Notes under the pieces: generated by a model
Told to the model about the DNA's origin: nothing
Seen by the model: the letters and a program-made list of their open reading frames with translations, nothing else
Database searches by the model: none
Source of the DNA: Nymphalis io
Lineage: Eukaryota > Arthropoda > Insecta > Lepidoptera > Nymphalidae
Length of the DNA: 64,000 bases
NCBI RefSeq assembly: GCF_905147045.1
Contig: NC_065905.1
Location: forward strand, 3,968,001-4,032,000
Direction of reading: 5' to 3'
In this document: positions 23,737 through 35,850 of the stretch, piece after piece
How the letters are laid out: every line of letters begins with the position of its first letter
How positions within the stretch are numbered: position 1 is the first letter of the stretch
Made by a program: the position numbers and the translations under genes

Positions 23737-24091
23737 TTCAGACCGATTTCTGCCACGGCAGCCATTGTCAAATAAGATTAGCCAACTGCGCAGGACATAT
23801 TATAGTGCACAAGTGTGTGCACAAGTACAGGTGCTGTCTTTATTCCCTAACTCTTATATTCCGATGGAACGGCCATCTGACACGACCGGAAAGAGTTCAG
23901 GCGTAGGACCAACGGCTTTACGTGCTTTCCGATACACGGGAGTGTACACACTTCCAAATTCCAGACTCCGGACTGCTACTGAGAATTTTCTTTAGCAAAA
24001 CCCAATAACTTTTTATTGGTCCGACCTGGAATTTGAATCCAAGACCTCCGGATTTGCGGCCTTACATCTAGCCACTAGACCAACGAGGCAG
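23737..24091 (-). repeat. SINE-C, full length
   Basis: The reverse complement starts CTGCCTCGTTGGTCTAGTGG with a tRNA-like head and runs through 'gaactctttccggtcgtgtc' and 'gcacacacttgtgcactata' to 'ggcagaaatcggtctg'. Colinear with 62586-62915. Confidence 0.85.
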
Positions 24092-24146
24092 TTAAGTCAG
24101 TTTCAGAATAATAATAATAACATAAAACATAAAGATCTTTATAATA

Positions 24147-24232
24147 AACTGGTCCACACTTCTGGTGACTCAAGAGCTGGCGCTTATTTAGCCCAAAGAC
24201 TGATTCCAGCGGTTCAAAGAGACAATAGTGCT
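24147..24232 (+). pseudogene. retroelement ORF tail relic
   Basis: Open frame HTSGDSRAGAYLAQRLIPAV and onward to a stop. It resembles a recurring C-terminal segment of lepidopteran retroelement proteins ('GDPRAGAY..QR'). The identification is from general resemblance; the element class is not certain. Confidence 0.35.
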
Positions 24233-24321
24233 TAAACTATCTTTAGACGGCGTGTTTTTGTTATAATTTTTTAATGTGTATTTTGTTTTTTTTAATTTTA
24301 ATTTTATATATTATAAAAATG

Positions 24322-24348
24322 ACTGCACATAGTTATACTATGTGCAGT
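24322..24348. repeat. perfect 12-bp hairpin, 3-nt loop
   Basis: ACTGCACATAGT, TAT, ACTATGTGCAGT. Short, but exact. Confidence 0.85.
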
Positions 24349-24399
24349 AAAACAAACATAAAAACAAAACTATATTCGTAAATAAAGATTGAACATAAA

Positions 24400-26080
24400 A
24401 CACAGTAATTTAAAAAAAATGGTACAATCAGATTTTAATTAAGTGAATAAAGTACTATACTGACTAGATTATAAAATAATCTGTTTTAAGAATTTAGGAG
24501 CCCTGCAATTAAAAAAACAGATAATGGCGTAAATTTGAACAGTACATATCCTCATGACAGCTCGGAGTTCTTTATATTATGGTTATCCAGTGATTCTCAT
24601 TCTTCTTAATAATTCCATTCTTGATAAAGATTTTTTTCTCAACGATTAAAAGATAAATTATACATAAATTAAGCACAATACGGTGTAGCAAGATAGCATA
24701 TATAAATAAAAAAAAATTATAATATTTTAAAATACAAACATATACCGACTCTAAGCAAATAACGTACACATTTCAGGTTTTTCTTGAAACACTTCTGAAA
24801 AAATTCAATTATTTCACTGAGATATGGGCCTCAGTGTTATATATCTTTGTATATTGTAATAAAAACCAAAGACCGTAAACTGTTGGAGGTAAAAAGGCAA
24901 CCAATAAATAACGATATCTTAACCAAGTTGCCTAGTGTTATATAAACCCTTCATAAATTGATAATGATCCCGAATAAAGTTTCTAATCAAACTTTATGAA
25001 CTTAGATATTCATTTTGTAAGCGAATATTCAAAATCGTGGATTTACGGAGCCATGTGCGCTTCGGTCAACATCTGCAATTTGTGTTTCGTTAAGTAATTG
25101 CTTTTTTATATATTATATAAATATGAATTATTTAAGGACTTAAATAAGTATACTGGTACTATACAAAACAAAATTAAAAATAAGTATTGTACAAATCATG
25201 ACAGCTCGGAAAAGACAATAAAGTGTTACCAGAATTTTCCCGTTTAATGCAATTCCAATCATCTTGGTAAAATGTGAAAATTGCGTAAATAAATGGCTAT
25301 TTTTCATACTTTTAGCCATTTTTTGACAGGCTTGTTATTTATCAAATAAATCTTCATTAATCCGAAGTGTATAGTAATTGTATCAAGCCATTCAATCTTC
25401 TTCGTTTCTTCTCTATTCACGTAACATTTTTGCCAAGCCAGTATATATTAGTTCATAGTGTCAATAACAAAATTGTTTAGAGGTAAATTGTAAAAGTTGT
25501 TACTTTGCCGCAAAATAATGTACAAATATGGTCATATTTATTTCGTATTACTATACGTGTTATATACTTTAGATTAAGATTGAAATACTTACATTATAAG
25601 AATATTAATGAAGGTAACAAAAATAATATAAGTATTATCATTACTATAATCTGCGATGATAAATTGTAGCCGACGCCTTTTATTAAAATGGGGCCTGATA
25701 AAATTGATGTTCCCATTACTCTCGGAAGAGATTTATTGTAAGAAATATTCGGGGTCAATTAATTTGCGATTCATATAATTACTACGCTTCAGACTAACCC
25801 TAATTACGAGTCGAGTAACTTTGGCTGTATTGTTTCGATTTAAATTTTGCGAATTTTATATATTGTGCGTTTTCTTTAAATAATTTTGTTAATATTTCAA
25901 TTGCTATATTGTTATATCCATCGATGAATTATTTGATATCAAATTATTCATATTTGTAACTATCTTCGTGGATCTTTAAATTTACCCTATAGCAACAGGA
26001 TTATTTTTATCCAATATTTCACTAGTTAAGTCGCAGTTGTAGTAATTTTTTTGTAATCATAGTTTACTTTTTAGTTTATA
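24400..26080. other. no gene seen
   Basis: AT-rich intergenic sequence. 'catgacagctcgga' occurs twice (near 24552 and 25198), suggesting an unnamed repeat. Nothing else supported. Confidence 0.5.
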
Positions 26081-26178
26081 ATATAAAAAGGTGGACGGGT
26101 AAATGGACCATCATAACGACGGGTAAGTAGTCACCAATGCCCAAAGCCAATGGTGATATAAGAAATAATTAATACGCC
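26081..26178 (-). repeat. SINE-A 3' fragment, degenerate
   Basis: 'aaaggtggacgggtaaatgg' to 'aagaaataattaatacgcc' on the plus strand is a diverged SINE-A end read in reverse. Confidence 0.5.
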
Positions 26179-26279
26179 TAGCTTATATATTTTTTTAATT
26201 TCATAATTTTCTTCAATCTGGTTGATGCTAAGCCATCATTTTTTGTAACCAAATTAAAGTAGTACTTATATATATTGTA

Positions 26280-26445
26280 GGGGCTGTTGTTGCGGTTTGA
26301 AGGGTGACTGTACCAGTGTAGAAAAGGTTAATGGTGCATTGGCGATGTAAGCGATGGTAAAACATTTCTTAGAATGCCAATGTCTAAGGGCTTTGAAGAC
26401 CACTTACCATCAGTAGATCAATATGCTACCTATTCTATAAATCAG
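26280..26445 (+). repeat. SINE-A, 5'-truncated
   Basis: 'tgttgcggtttgaagggtga', 'ttcttagaatgccaatgtct', 'gaccacttaccatcag' and 'ctattctataaa' are all recognisable. Confidence 0.75.
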
Positions 26446-26484
26446 TATGCAATGAAATATAAACACAAATCAAACACATGAAAA

Positions 26485-26570
26485 CTTATTGGTGCTTTTT
26501 CAGTTTTGAACCCTCAAGCTTTAACTATGATTCACATTCTCTATCCACTAGGCCATCACGGCTGTATTAT
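26485..26570 (-). repeat. SINE-B head, degenerate
   Basis: The reverse complement shows a damaged 'gccgtgatggcctagtggat' head and box B remnants. Confidence 0.5.
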
Positions 26571-27376
26571 ACTATATAAATATAATAACAATTAATTGCA
26601 CTCACTCAATAAAACTAGCTTTATAAAAAATATTTTAGAAGCAATCATTACTTGAAGTTTTTTTTTTAATATATAACACTATTTTTTAACATTTTCAAGA
26701 AGTAGTTTTTGGACTTGCATGTAAAAAATATTATAAATGTAATGAAAATCCACTAGGCAGCTATGCTTGATATTCTGGAGACAAACTTGAACTGAAAAAA
26801 TTACATAATTATATAAAAAAAAAATTTAATAACTATCTAAGTTATTAATATATTATAAAAGCAAATCAAATAAATAAAAGGAAGCTTTTGTTTTACTTTT
26901 TCACACCTACGTCTTATTAATATGAGCTCTGTTCCGTCTCATATATTTTCATTATTTCTAGAATAATTTTGATCATTAGCTTCAGACAGACATGAGCGCT
27001 TGTGATAATTTTAAGTGCTGTAGCATAAAACATCGCGTCAATGGGCTTTAATTGGTTGTATTGGATGTGTTCGACTAAATTTTAATCTCTATCGATATGA
27101 AACATGTCCAAAATACCGAAATATTCGCCATAATACACCATAACATAGATTGTACAACTCATTAGGAAAACGTTTATGTATTCATTCATTCATTTGGTTT
27201 ACCAAGTGATTACACATACAATAAAAATAAATATAAAAAAATCAATATTAAAATAGCTAGTGAAAAATGATGTAGGGAATGTTTGTACTAGAGAAAATTT
27301 ATATACGTGTGAAATATTGCGCGAAAGGGAACCCCAACAATATCGAAAATTGTATGAGCAAGTCTATGTTACAAGC

Positions 27377-27631
27377 TCAGTGTAACGGTCTCAGTGACAA
27401 ATAAAAAAAAATACTTTCAATAAACGAATATATTGCAACATAAAAACATCCGTAGGCGTCAATACGTACAAAATACTTGATAATACAATTCTGTAAAGGC
27501 GCAATAATACATATTGGAATGTCAGCACAATCCTTGATATTCTCAGAATGGGCAAGTGTTACAAATCGAACGAACATGCCAAAAAAAACCGTAATCCAAT
27601 AGACATAAAGGCTATTTCCATAACATGCCAT
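27377..27631 (-). CDS. 84-codon ORF with signal-like N-terminus, uncertain
   Basis: The minus-strand ATG at 27631 opens a hydrophobic N-terminus (ITVFFGMFVRFVTLAHSE), then a segment with four cysteines (DCADIPICIIAPLQNC, and DAYGCFYV further on). The 'DAYGC' spacing recalls antistasin-type inhibitor repeats but does not fit their consensus. No family assigned; may be a chance frame. Confidence 0.2.
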   Translation of the reverse strand: MACYGNSLYVYWITVFFGMFVRFVTLAHSENIKDCADIPICIIAPLQNCIIKYFVRIDAYGCFYVAIYSFIESIFFYLSLRPLH

Positions 27632-27696
27632 AAGCAGATGCCATGAATTTTTTTAATTTTTTTTATTGATAATGAAATCAGTATTTGTATCATGTC

Positions 27697-27921
27697 TCAT
27701 TCAAATATTTCATAAGCTTTTACATTTGGCATATTGTATTGAATTATAAATTTGTTTGATAAATTATTATTAACATCCCATTGGAAGTTATCGTAAGATG
27801 TAAAACAGTTTTTATTCAGATTCATGGTTTTTAGAACCATATATGTTTTTAAGTGTCCGTCGTACTCTGTACTAGAACGGTAAACAACAAAAGGTTTGGT
27901 CAAGTTCAATGAAACTGTTTC
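27697..27921 (-). CDS. possible terminal exon of an unrecognised gene
   Basis: On the minus strand an acceptor-like TACATATTTTAG is followed at 27921 by exactly 75 codons including the TGA at 27697-27699. The peptide begins ETVSLNLTKPFVVYRSSTEY and ends NMPNVKAYEIFE, with a composition like folded protein. Phase 0 at the acceptor. No upstream partner exon was identified on this strand, and no family is recognised. Confidence 0.3.
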   Translation of the reverse strand, partial: ETVSLNLTKPFVVYRSSTEYDGHLKTYMVLKTMNLNKNCFTSYDNFQWDVNNNLSNKFIIQYNMPNVKAYEIFE

Positions 27922-28523
27922 CTAAAATATGTACGAGTATAAGCTATATAAAAGTTAATTATAACCAACTTTGAATAAGATGGGTGCGCTATCATAGCCC
28001 GAAGAAAAGGCTATCCACCACCAGAGGATTCTGGTGCAAAAACACCTAGAGTTATTCTTTAACGTCGAGGTATCCTGTGTATTTCTAGACGAAAGAAACA
28101 ATTACTTTGACTCAAAGGATTTGAATCCATGACCTAATAATCTTTGCGCTGCTCCAAACTCAAATATATTATATGCCGTCTGATTAGCACAACACTTACT
28201 GACCCTAATGTGATTTCAGCGAATGAGAAATGTTTATGTAAGGCTCTGCGGAGGTTTCTTGAGGTCTACATGTTTTTATTCCTGTTGAATGTGTTTGTAT
28301 TTTTATTTATTCTTTGAATGTGTGAGGTAGTTATAACGAATATTACACACATACACATACCAGTGTATGTGCTGAAATTCATTATCGTGTATGCAATGGC
28401 ATATGTAACTCCGTGCAAGTCTGTCTGGAGAAGTAACAGTTGTATGCCAGTTCATCTAATCAGTCATTCTAAAGCCAAACATCAATAGTATCGTCTGCTG
28501 TACTCCAATTCAAAATATTAAGT

Positions 28524-28588
28524 GGCGGTGGTGACCACTTACCATCAGGTGGCCCATTTGCTCGTCCACCTACCTATAACATAAAAAA
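28524..28588 (+). repeat. SINE-A 3' fragment
   Basis: 'gtgaccacttaccatcaggt', 'ggcccatttgctcgtccacc', then an A-run. 5'-truncated. Confidence 0.8.
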
Positions 28589-28713
28589 GTAATCAAATTA
28601 CTATATCCTTTCATTGTTTCGGTGTAGCCTTCTAAAAATGAATTACTGTAGTACCGTCAACATAAACAAAGCTATTTCTATATTGAATTAAGAAAATCCT
28701 TCTTATCTACAAG

Positions 28714-28916
28714 AAGACCACCGTTTCGCTCGTTTCATCCTAGATAGTGTAGCATCATTCACACGATTAATCTTACTTCGCCGCACCAGATGGGAACGTA
28801 AAAGGTTCTATGATCAAAATTCTAATACACCAAAAGGATCCGTATCTCTTGCTGATAGAGAACATATTGCTTTGGCAAATGAAATCAAATTTTTGAGAGA
28901 AATGTTACATTCGTAA
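28714..28916 (+). CDS. possible terminal exon of an unrecognised gene
   Basis: An open frame to TAA (28914-28916) follows a moderate acceptor (TCCTTCTTATCTACAAG, ending 28713); the frame is open back to 28692. The peptide contains FARFILDSVASFTRLILLRR, then RWERKRFYD, and ends LADREHIALANEIKFLREML plus HS. Its basic-rich middle and heptad-like C-terminal helix look like real protein. No family is recognised. It could be a host exon or the end of an old element protein. There is no ATG upstream, so a preceding exon is needed. Confidence 0.35.
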
Positions 28917-30015
28917 AGTCAGAGTATACTGTTATGGAGCTTGACCACGACTTCTGGAAGAAGTCGATTACGATAAATACTGGTATTAAATATCATAAAA
29001 CGCATCGATATTTTTCTAATGGTAACTTTACAAAAGTAATCACGCCGTATCGTACTTTTGCCCTTAAAATTATACATTATATAATAAATCATAACACATT
29101 AACGTTCAACATTAATCTAAGTGTACATTAATCAGTAATATTATATTGAGGAGTGAAATAATCAGAAAAAAAATTATGTCTATAATTTTTCTAGAGTACG
29201 CTCAAGCCTTCGAGGATCGCATTATTGAAACTGCATTTTGATATGAATTGCACCGTTCTAAATCAAAAAAATCTAAATCGACTTATAAATGAAGGAGTTC
29301 TGAGGTAAAAATGAAGAACATTAAAGAACAATCGAATTGAGAACCTCTTCCTTTTTTTAAGTAGGTTGAAAAAAAAAACGGTTATCATGTAAAAAGTTTA
29401 TTTTGTTAATTAACTTTTCTTTATAATATTATTTAGCATGCCTACAATGTTATAAATTCAGTTGCCTAATGTATGTCAGGTCTCAGCTGTTCTTGACATG
29501 CTTCTGCAGAACCTCCGGCGAACTGTCTTCAAGAATACGAAGTTTTATTAAATAACGGAGATCGTGTTTGAAGTTTGGACGCTTTATGGATTGATATTGC
29601 AAAGCTGTATAAAATGTTCCTTGTTAAAATATAAAACGACGAATTAAAACAAAATTTTTAATCGATATATTTTTAAGCAGACCAGCTTTAATATAAAAAT
29701 GGATTATGTGTTAATATGTACTTTTTGTATAATATGTACTAACGGCCTCATAAACGTTGTTAAGGTGATCAGTTAAGCAATGCTGTGTCTTCTTCTTTCG
29801 AATGTCAAGTCAATAATCTCAAAGAGAAAGATAAATTAGTGTATAACTAAGCAGTTGATTCATATTTTGCATGCATTAAATAATATTTACGCTTCATGTG
29901 TTGAAGCTTCAAGCATCAAAAACGTCTTAAAACTTAAAAGGGATTAACGAAAACCATTTATTTAAGTTCTTCTGCATTGTTGCCTACATATATTTATACA
30001 CTTATTTAAAACACA
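28917..30015. other. no gene seen
   Basis: AT-rich sequence; nothing supported. Confidence 0.5.
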
Positions 30016-30052
30016 GACTACAGAGTATTAAAAACATTAATACTCTGTAGTC
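30016..30052. repeat. perfect 15-bp hairpin, 7-nt loop
   Basis: GACTACAGAGTATTA at 30016-30030 returns as its exact reverse complement at 30038-30052. Diverged SINE-A text ('gccagtggaattacaggcac') follows at about 30069-30140. Confidence 0.85.
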
Positions 30053-30483
30053 CTATGTTTCAGTTTAAAGGATGACATGGGCCAGTGGAATTACAGGCAC
30101 ACGGGACATGGTATCTCAAATTCTGTGGTTGCCGGTGTAAAAAATAATTACTGTATCAGTACCACAATTTACAGGCGATGGCGACCATCATATTTCCTTT
30201 TGTCCATTTTCGCTTTTACCATCCAATTGTAAAACAAAAAAAAAAAACAAGCGCCGGAGGAATATCTATGAGGGATTGACTTAATACGTTTGAAATCCGA
30301 GAGGATTGGTAACCGAATATTTGAACGGAACGAAATTGTACACCGAAACAAAATTGTAGCCTTAGTCATAAGGCTACACGTATTAGGTATTTATTATATA
30401 TGTAGAATTTAAATAAAAAGTAATTGAGTTTTAGATTTCCATGTTTTAGGCGATTGGTTCTGCAATTTCTCATGCAGTCACGT

Positions 30484-30622
30484 CGGAACATCGTCCTATA
30501 GATTGAGGAGAGATGATGGTGGAGAGAGAGTGCATCTATTTGGGCACACACTTGTGCACTATAATATGTCCTGCATTAGCTAGTCTCCCTTGGGAATGGT
30601 CATGGTCAATTTCGGTCAGGTG
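30484..30622 (+). repeat. SINE-C 3' portion
   Basis: 'gagagagagtgcatctattt', 'gcacacacttgtgcactata' and 'gtcctgcattagctagtctc' match the distal part of SINE-C. Confidence 0.65.
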
Positions 30623-30877
30623 GATATCATCATCAAATTACTTAATTGTATGTTATTACGCGGCGCGGCATAACCGAGTGAAACGCGTACGTGACCTAAG
30701 TTACGTTACATACTTACTCTATACGTTTGAAATCGGGACGGAAAGCTATTTGTTGTCAACATTTCGGGTCGAGTTTATATAAATTTTCCACTAATATAAT
30801 GATAACGAACCTCGGTATATATTTACTTATTTTTGATAATACTACAAACTTAGAATTTAAAACATAATATTGGAGAG

Positions 30878-30948
30878 ACAAATTTGAACCGAGGACCTCG
30901 GGATCTGTTGCCTTATAAACTAGCCACTAGACGTTCGTCAGTGAACGT
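30878..30948 (-). repeat. SINE-C head, degenerate
   Basis: 'aatttgaaccgaggacctcg' and 'ttataaactagccactagac' are the tRNA-like head in reverse. Confidence 0.55.
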
Positions 30949-31744
30949 GTTTTAATAAAAGTGACACGTTACTGCATCAAAATTCACCAGGAATTCGTTC
31001 ACATAAACGTGGCGTTCAACTATCTTTTCAATGAACGCTCGCAATTTCGCTGCGGTAACACAATTTATTCCCAAAATTGCCACTCCATTACTATGCGGCG
31101 CTCGGCGCATTTAATTTTCATTTCTTGCTCGATGTTGAGCCGAGACAAGCAACTTACCAAGTGTGAAATTAATATAAGACTAGAAAACTTAAATGAAACT
31201 TAGTCAGCGTACCTGAAGAGACCTCTCTTTGAGAAAACAAAACGCTTTGAGTATGAAAACGTAACTGGTCTCACGATAGTGAATCAATATTGATGACTAG
31301 TAAAATCGCCAGCGTGGAATCCAGTCTGTGGCGAGAATTCCTTCAAATCTGCTATTTTAACATACATAATGGGTATTCAAAATATACATATATACAAAAT
31401 ATTTAAATAATTAGGTAGCAGCGTTTAACTATATTTAAAAAAAAATTGTCAATGTCGAATACTTATCTCGAAATCACAGACGGACACTTCAATTTTATTT
31501 ATTCGGATAAGCTAGTTCTGCTGTATGAACGTTTAAAAAAAAACATATTAATTGATTTTAGTTATTACAATATATCTACGAACGTAGACGTAGGTAACGT
31601 CTCAAATAACAGTAAATATATTTGTACGTGTGTTGAAATGACCCAGTTACCAGGAGGAGTCGTCGTCCTCAGGGTGAGCCAGTTATCAAGTTAGTCTGAG
31701 GTGGCAAATTATTCAGATGAAACTTGAACCAAGTTTGTCTCACT

Positions 31745-32012
31745 CTGTAAGGTCCAGTCGCTAGAACACGTAAATCTTAAAAGAAGAAATAAGATTGCCG
31801 ATTTAAACCCGAATCATCACTATGATTGTATATGCTTAATTTTTGTTAATAATTCATCTCGTGATAGCCATTGAAGAAAAACATTGTGAAACCTGTGACA
31901 AATACAAGTCTGTCACTTGTGTATCCACCAATCCGCTTTCAAGCAACGTGGTGGAATATGCTTTTAAACTTATCCTCAAGCAGTAGAAAAGCCTTTGAAA
32001 AGCAGTAGGGTG
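31745..32012 (+). repeat. SINE-B, degenerate
   Basis: Full-span old copy: 'ccagtcgctagaacacgtaa', 'aataattcatctcgtgatag', 'caacgtggtggaatatgctt' and 'aagcagtagggtgt'. Confidence 0.7.
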
Positions 32013-32173
32013 TTTAGAGATTTACTTTTTTTTTAATGTTGATAGACTCAACTAATTGTGTTAAAATATAGACTAAACGGTATATTAAAATACTAATTAT
32101 ATTAATATACGTAATTATTCATTATCATGTAATTTTATTCGTTTTGAAGATTACGTCAGTCAAAATCATATTC

Positions 32174-32383
32174 TGGTGGGTAGGGCTTTGTGCAAGCCCG
32201 TCTGAGTAGGTGTCACCCACTCTTCAAATATTGTACCGCCAAGCAGCAATACTTAGTGTTCTTTTGTTTTGGCTTGAAAGATAAGGGGGCCAGTGTAAAA
32301 ACTGGTAAATATTTCTTACCAGCCCCAATTTATACGGGTTGAGGTGACCACTTACCATCAGGTGGTCAATCTATTAAAAAAAC
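32174..32383 (+). repeat. SINE-A, internally shortened
   Basis: 5' start 'tagggctttgtgcaagcccg' and 3' 'gaccacttaccatcaggtgg' are present; part of the middle is missing. Confidence 0.85.
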
Positions 32384-33242
32384 CGACTACCTATTAAAAC
32401 AGACACAGACAGATAGACAAAAACAAAAATAAAAATGTATTATATAAATATAATGACATTCATTGATATATAGATTTTTGACGCAAGTTCACGTATACTT
32501 TAATTTCTCAATAGTTACTGGTAAAAAAGAAAAACCACACATTGTAAAGGCCAGCTGGGTGGATACAACAACACACTCATCAATCATGCTAGTCTATTAG
32601 ATTAATAGGTGACAAATTTGTATTGTCACTCGAACAACATATACTTGCAAGGTTTCGAATGTATATTTAAAATCAGTCGGATAATATTGTACATTTATTA
32701 ACATGCTTCGTTCGTTACAAGCAAATTATCCTCAACTTTGTGTATTAAGTATGAATATAAGTAAAGTTAATAGGTATTATTATATTCATAAATAATTATA
32801 AAATTCTATAAGGTTAATATTTTATTGAATAACTAAAAAAAAGATGCCCAGCGGGTCCATTTTGCAAATAAATTCTGCCACATTTATAACCCCAAACCTA
32901 CACTTGAGTATCGTGAAATTTACTCCTATCTAAGAGGATTTCCTTTCCCCAACAGTTGGCTTTTTACAAGCTGATACGTTTTATTATTATTTTAACTTAA
33001 GATTGACTTTCGGTTTAAAGACATTTATTTTTCATAAAGAAGATAAAAAATCACTTAAATTATTTCAATAGTACCGATATTTATTTATCACAATTATCAT
33101 TACTGCAAATTTAAAGTCATATACATGGAATGAATACGTGTATAGAGAGAACCACACTGCGTAGAAAGTGAATTAATTATATTTTTTTCTTACAAATTCT
33201 AATATTTATCACTTAAATTAAGAAATTACAATTTTATACCTT
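32384..33242. other. no gene seen
   Basis: AT-rich; no supported feature. Confidence 0.5.
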
Positions 33243-33410
33243 AACTAGCTTATCGTCGTGGTTTCGCACGGGTAAATAAAAAGAATAATGTATTTAGGAT
33301 AGCATTTTTGTAAAATCCGTTCTTATTGTGCGTTTACTTCGGGGAAAGAGTAACTGTGACAAATTTCAAGTCAATCGGGCGAATAGTTTAGGACTTGTGG
33401 TATTCTACTT
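33243..33410 (+). repeat. RTE-like LINE 3' tail
   Basis: 'aactagcttatcgtcgtggt' and 'ttcgcacgggtaaataaa', then 'atttcaagtcaatcgggcga'. Confidence 0.55.
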
Positions 33411-33923
33411 ATAAGCTTGTACCCCAGAGAAGGACATCGCTACTATCTGCTCACTCCCTCTAACACACGAGTATATATATAGTTCGAAAAAGTGTCTCCG
33501 ATAAAGAATAATAATTAGAAATTTAAAAAAGATGAAGGTAGTATTAGAACAAAATATATTATAAAAAACCAACAACGCATAGCGGTGAGACCACATTAAC
33601 TAAAAGATATTTTGTACGTATTTAATAAGGCGTTTGATAAGTATAGAAAATTGTTCACTATTTACAATTACACCGGGTAACTTTTTGTACATTTGCACTC
33701 TTTCGAACATTTTTTTTCCATAGTTGCTTAATGTTTGGTAACTCAAATTTGTTTCATCTTCTTGTGCAGTGTGTATGTGTTTTTAATAAATCATAATAAT
33801 AAGAAAGCAAGTTTTGTACACAACTGATTAATATAAAGAATTTAGATGTCTTTGTATATTTTTGCGAGCTGAAACAAGTACATAATATTGATGTTTGAGA
33901 GGCGAATCATTTACATTAAACTA

Positions 33924-34093
33924 GTAATCGCCCGTGTCGCTCGCGTGTTAGGGGAAGAGAGTGGATACTAGCGATGTCCTTGGGGTACAAGCTTGCTTTA
34001 TACCAAATTTCATCAAAATCAGTCCAGTGGTTTACCCTTAAAAGCGTAACAAAGAGACAGAGTTACTTTCGTATTTACAATATTAGTATAGTT
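33924..34093 (+). repeat. RTE-like LINE 3' tail
   Basis: 'actagtaatcgcccgtgtcg', 'ccaaatttcatcaaaatcag' and 'ttacaatattagtatag' make a well-preserved RTE-type tail. Confidence 0.65.
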
Positions 34094-34742
34094 TATCAAA
34101 TAAGTTCTAAATTAAACATAGAAAAAAATTAATGTTATATAAAAAATCTTCGATTAAAGTTATTTTTATCTTCCTCCCTTTTTGTTTAAAAAGGGAAATG
34201 TTTCAATTATAATCTCTGTTCCGAAACATTATCTTAATTACATTAAGGTGTAAATTTTCCGAAGTTAAAACCTGTTTATATAAAATTAAATAAGTGGAGA
34301 TAAGCGTTGTTTAACGCCTCCCTCTTGTAGGATTTAAGTTTAAGGTTGATTAAAGAAATAAAAGAAGTTAATTTAAAAATAAATCTCAAAAAATTATGTA
34401 TCTGTTTGAAAACGACCGAAAAAAAAAGATAGGCAGGCCTCCTTGATGGAATTTAGCCATTATAAGGAGAACTCAAATATTAAGGTAGATAAAAAACATC
34501 GAATATAGAGTCGTTATTATATTATATTTCATTCAGCTTAATGATTTTAAAACAATGTGTGACGTAAGAACAAAATAAAAAAAAACATATTTTTACCATG
34601 TAACCTTCATTTTTTATCATTTGTAGCTAACAAATGACGAAAAACGAATAAATTAAAATAATATTTCCGAAAAATACAAGTTATCTAGTTAATTGGTTAC
34701 ATAAGGGTTTTTTAATATCTAAAAATTCTTAATATTATGTAA

Positions 34743-35395
34743 AAACTAGTTATCTGTCCTGGCTTCGCACGGATAGAAGAAAGATCAACATGAAACTTCT
34801 TTGTTTTATTTTATTCACTTAAGATGGAATCGCGAATTTAGTTGTACACAAGTTCTCTGTTCTCAAATAAGTAACTGTAATGTGTCTTATTGAGAATAAA
34901 TGTCTTTAAACCTATATCGTAATACAATTTAGACTGGTGGTAGGGCTTTGTGCAAGCTCGTCTGGGTAGGTACCACCCACTCATCAGATATTCTACCGCA
35001 AAACAGCAATACTTGATATTGTTGTGTTCCGGTTTGAAGGGTGAGTGAGCCAGTGTAATTACAGGCACAAGGGACATAAAATCTTAGTTCCCAAGGTTGG
35101 TGGCGCATTGGCTATAAGCGATGGTTGACATTTCTTAGAATGCCAATGTCTAAGGGCGTTTGGTGACCACTTACCATCAGGTGGCCCATATGCTCGTCCA
35201 CCTTCCTATTCTATAAAAAAAAAAAAAACAATCATAATTAGATACCCAAACCTGTCTCATGAAACTCTTCACTTATTACCGTGAAAACTGTATGAAAATC
35301 CATTCGGTAGTTTTTGAGCTTATCGTATTCAGACAGACACGCGACGGCGTCTTTGTTTAATTATATGTAGTATAATAAAACCACCATAAACCTGA
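34743..35395 (+). repeat. RTE-like tail split by a SINE-A insertion
   Basis: The tail starts at 34743 ('actagttatctgtcctggct'), is interrupted by SINE-A at 34934-35229, and resumes about 35240 ('acccaaacctgtctcatgaa' to 'ttcagacagacacgcgacgg'). The two parts together match the minus-strand tail at 21775-22060. The SINE is therefore younger. Confidence 0.55.
34934..35229 (+). repeat. SINE-A, full length
   Basis: Complete, from ACTGGTGGTAGGGCTTTGTG to TTCTATAAAA plus a run of about 14 A. A good reference copy for the family. Confidence 0.9.
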
Positions 35396-35561
35396 GCTGA
35401 ATCTGATATTTTTGATCGGTTACAGCTTTTCTTATTTTAATACAACATTAAAACGTAATGAACGTTCCCAGTATAAACACGAATGAATAATACAATTTTA
35501 ATTTGATAAATTATTAATAGCAATAAGTTAAATCAATTTTAATTATTTGAGGAAATTATCA

Positions 35562-35850
35562 CAGTAACAGCCTGTGAATGTCCTACTGTTGGGCTAAGGC
35601 CTCCTCTCCCTTTTTGAGGAGAAGGTTTTGAAGCTTATTCCACCACGCTGCTCCAATGCGGGTCGGTGGAATGCACATGTGGCAGAATTTCAGTGAAATT
35701 AGACACATGCAGGTTTCCTCACGAAGTTTTCCTTCACCGTAAAGCACGAGATGAATTATATTCACTAATTAAGTACATGAAAATTCAGTGGTGCTTGCCC
35801 GGGCTTGAACCCATGATCATCAATTGAGATTCACGCGCTCTTACCTTACG
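35562..35850 (-). repeat. SINE-B, near full length
   Basis: 'acagcctgtgaatgtcctac' (3' end) to a reversed tRNA-like head at about 35850. It directly abuts a 25-bp head fragment in the other orientation (35849-35873, 'gaagccgagatgacccagtg'). Confidence 0.85.

Noticed and set aside
30961..31203. 80-codon + frame in somewhat less AT-rich DNA
   Set aside because: No motif, no clear splice sites, and flanked by SINE-C fragments; too weak to call a gene.
31446..31694. 82-codon + frame
   Set aside because: Composition is that of translated AT-rich DNA, with no acceptor, family motif or continuation.
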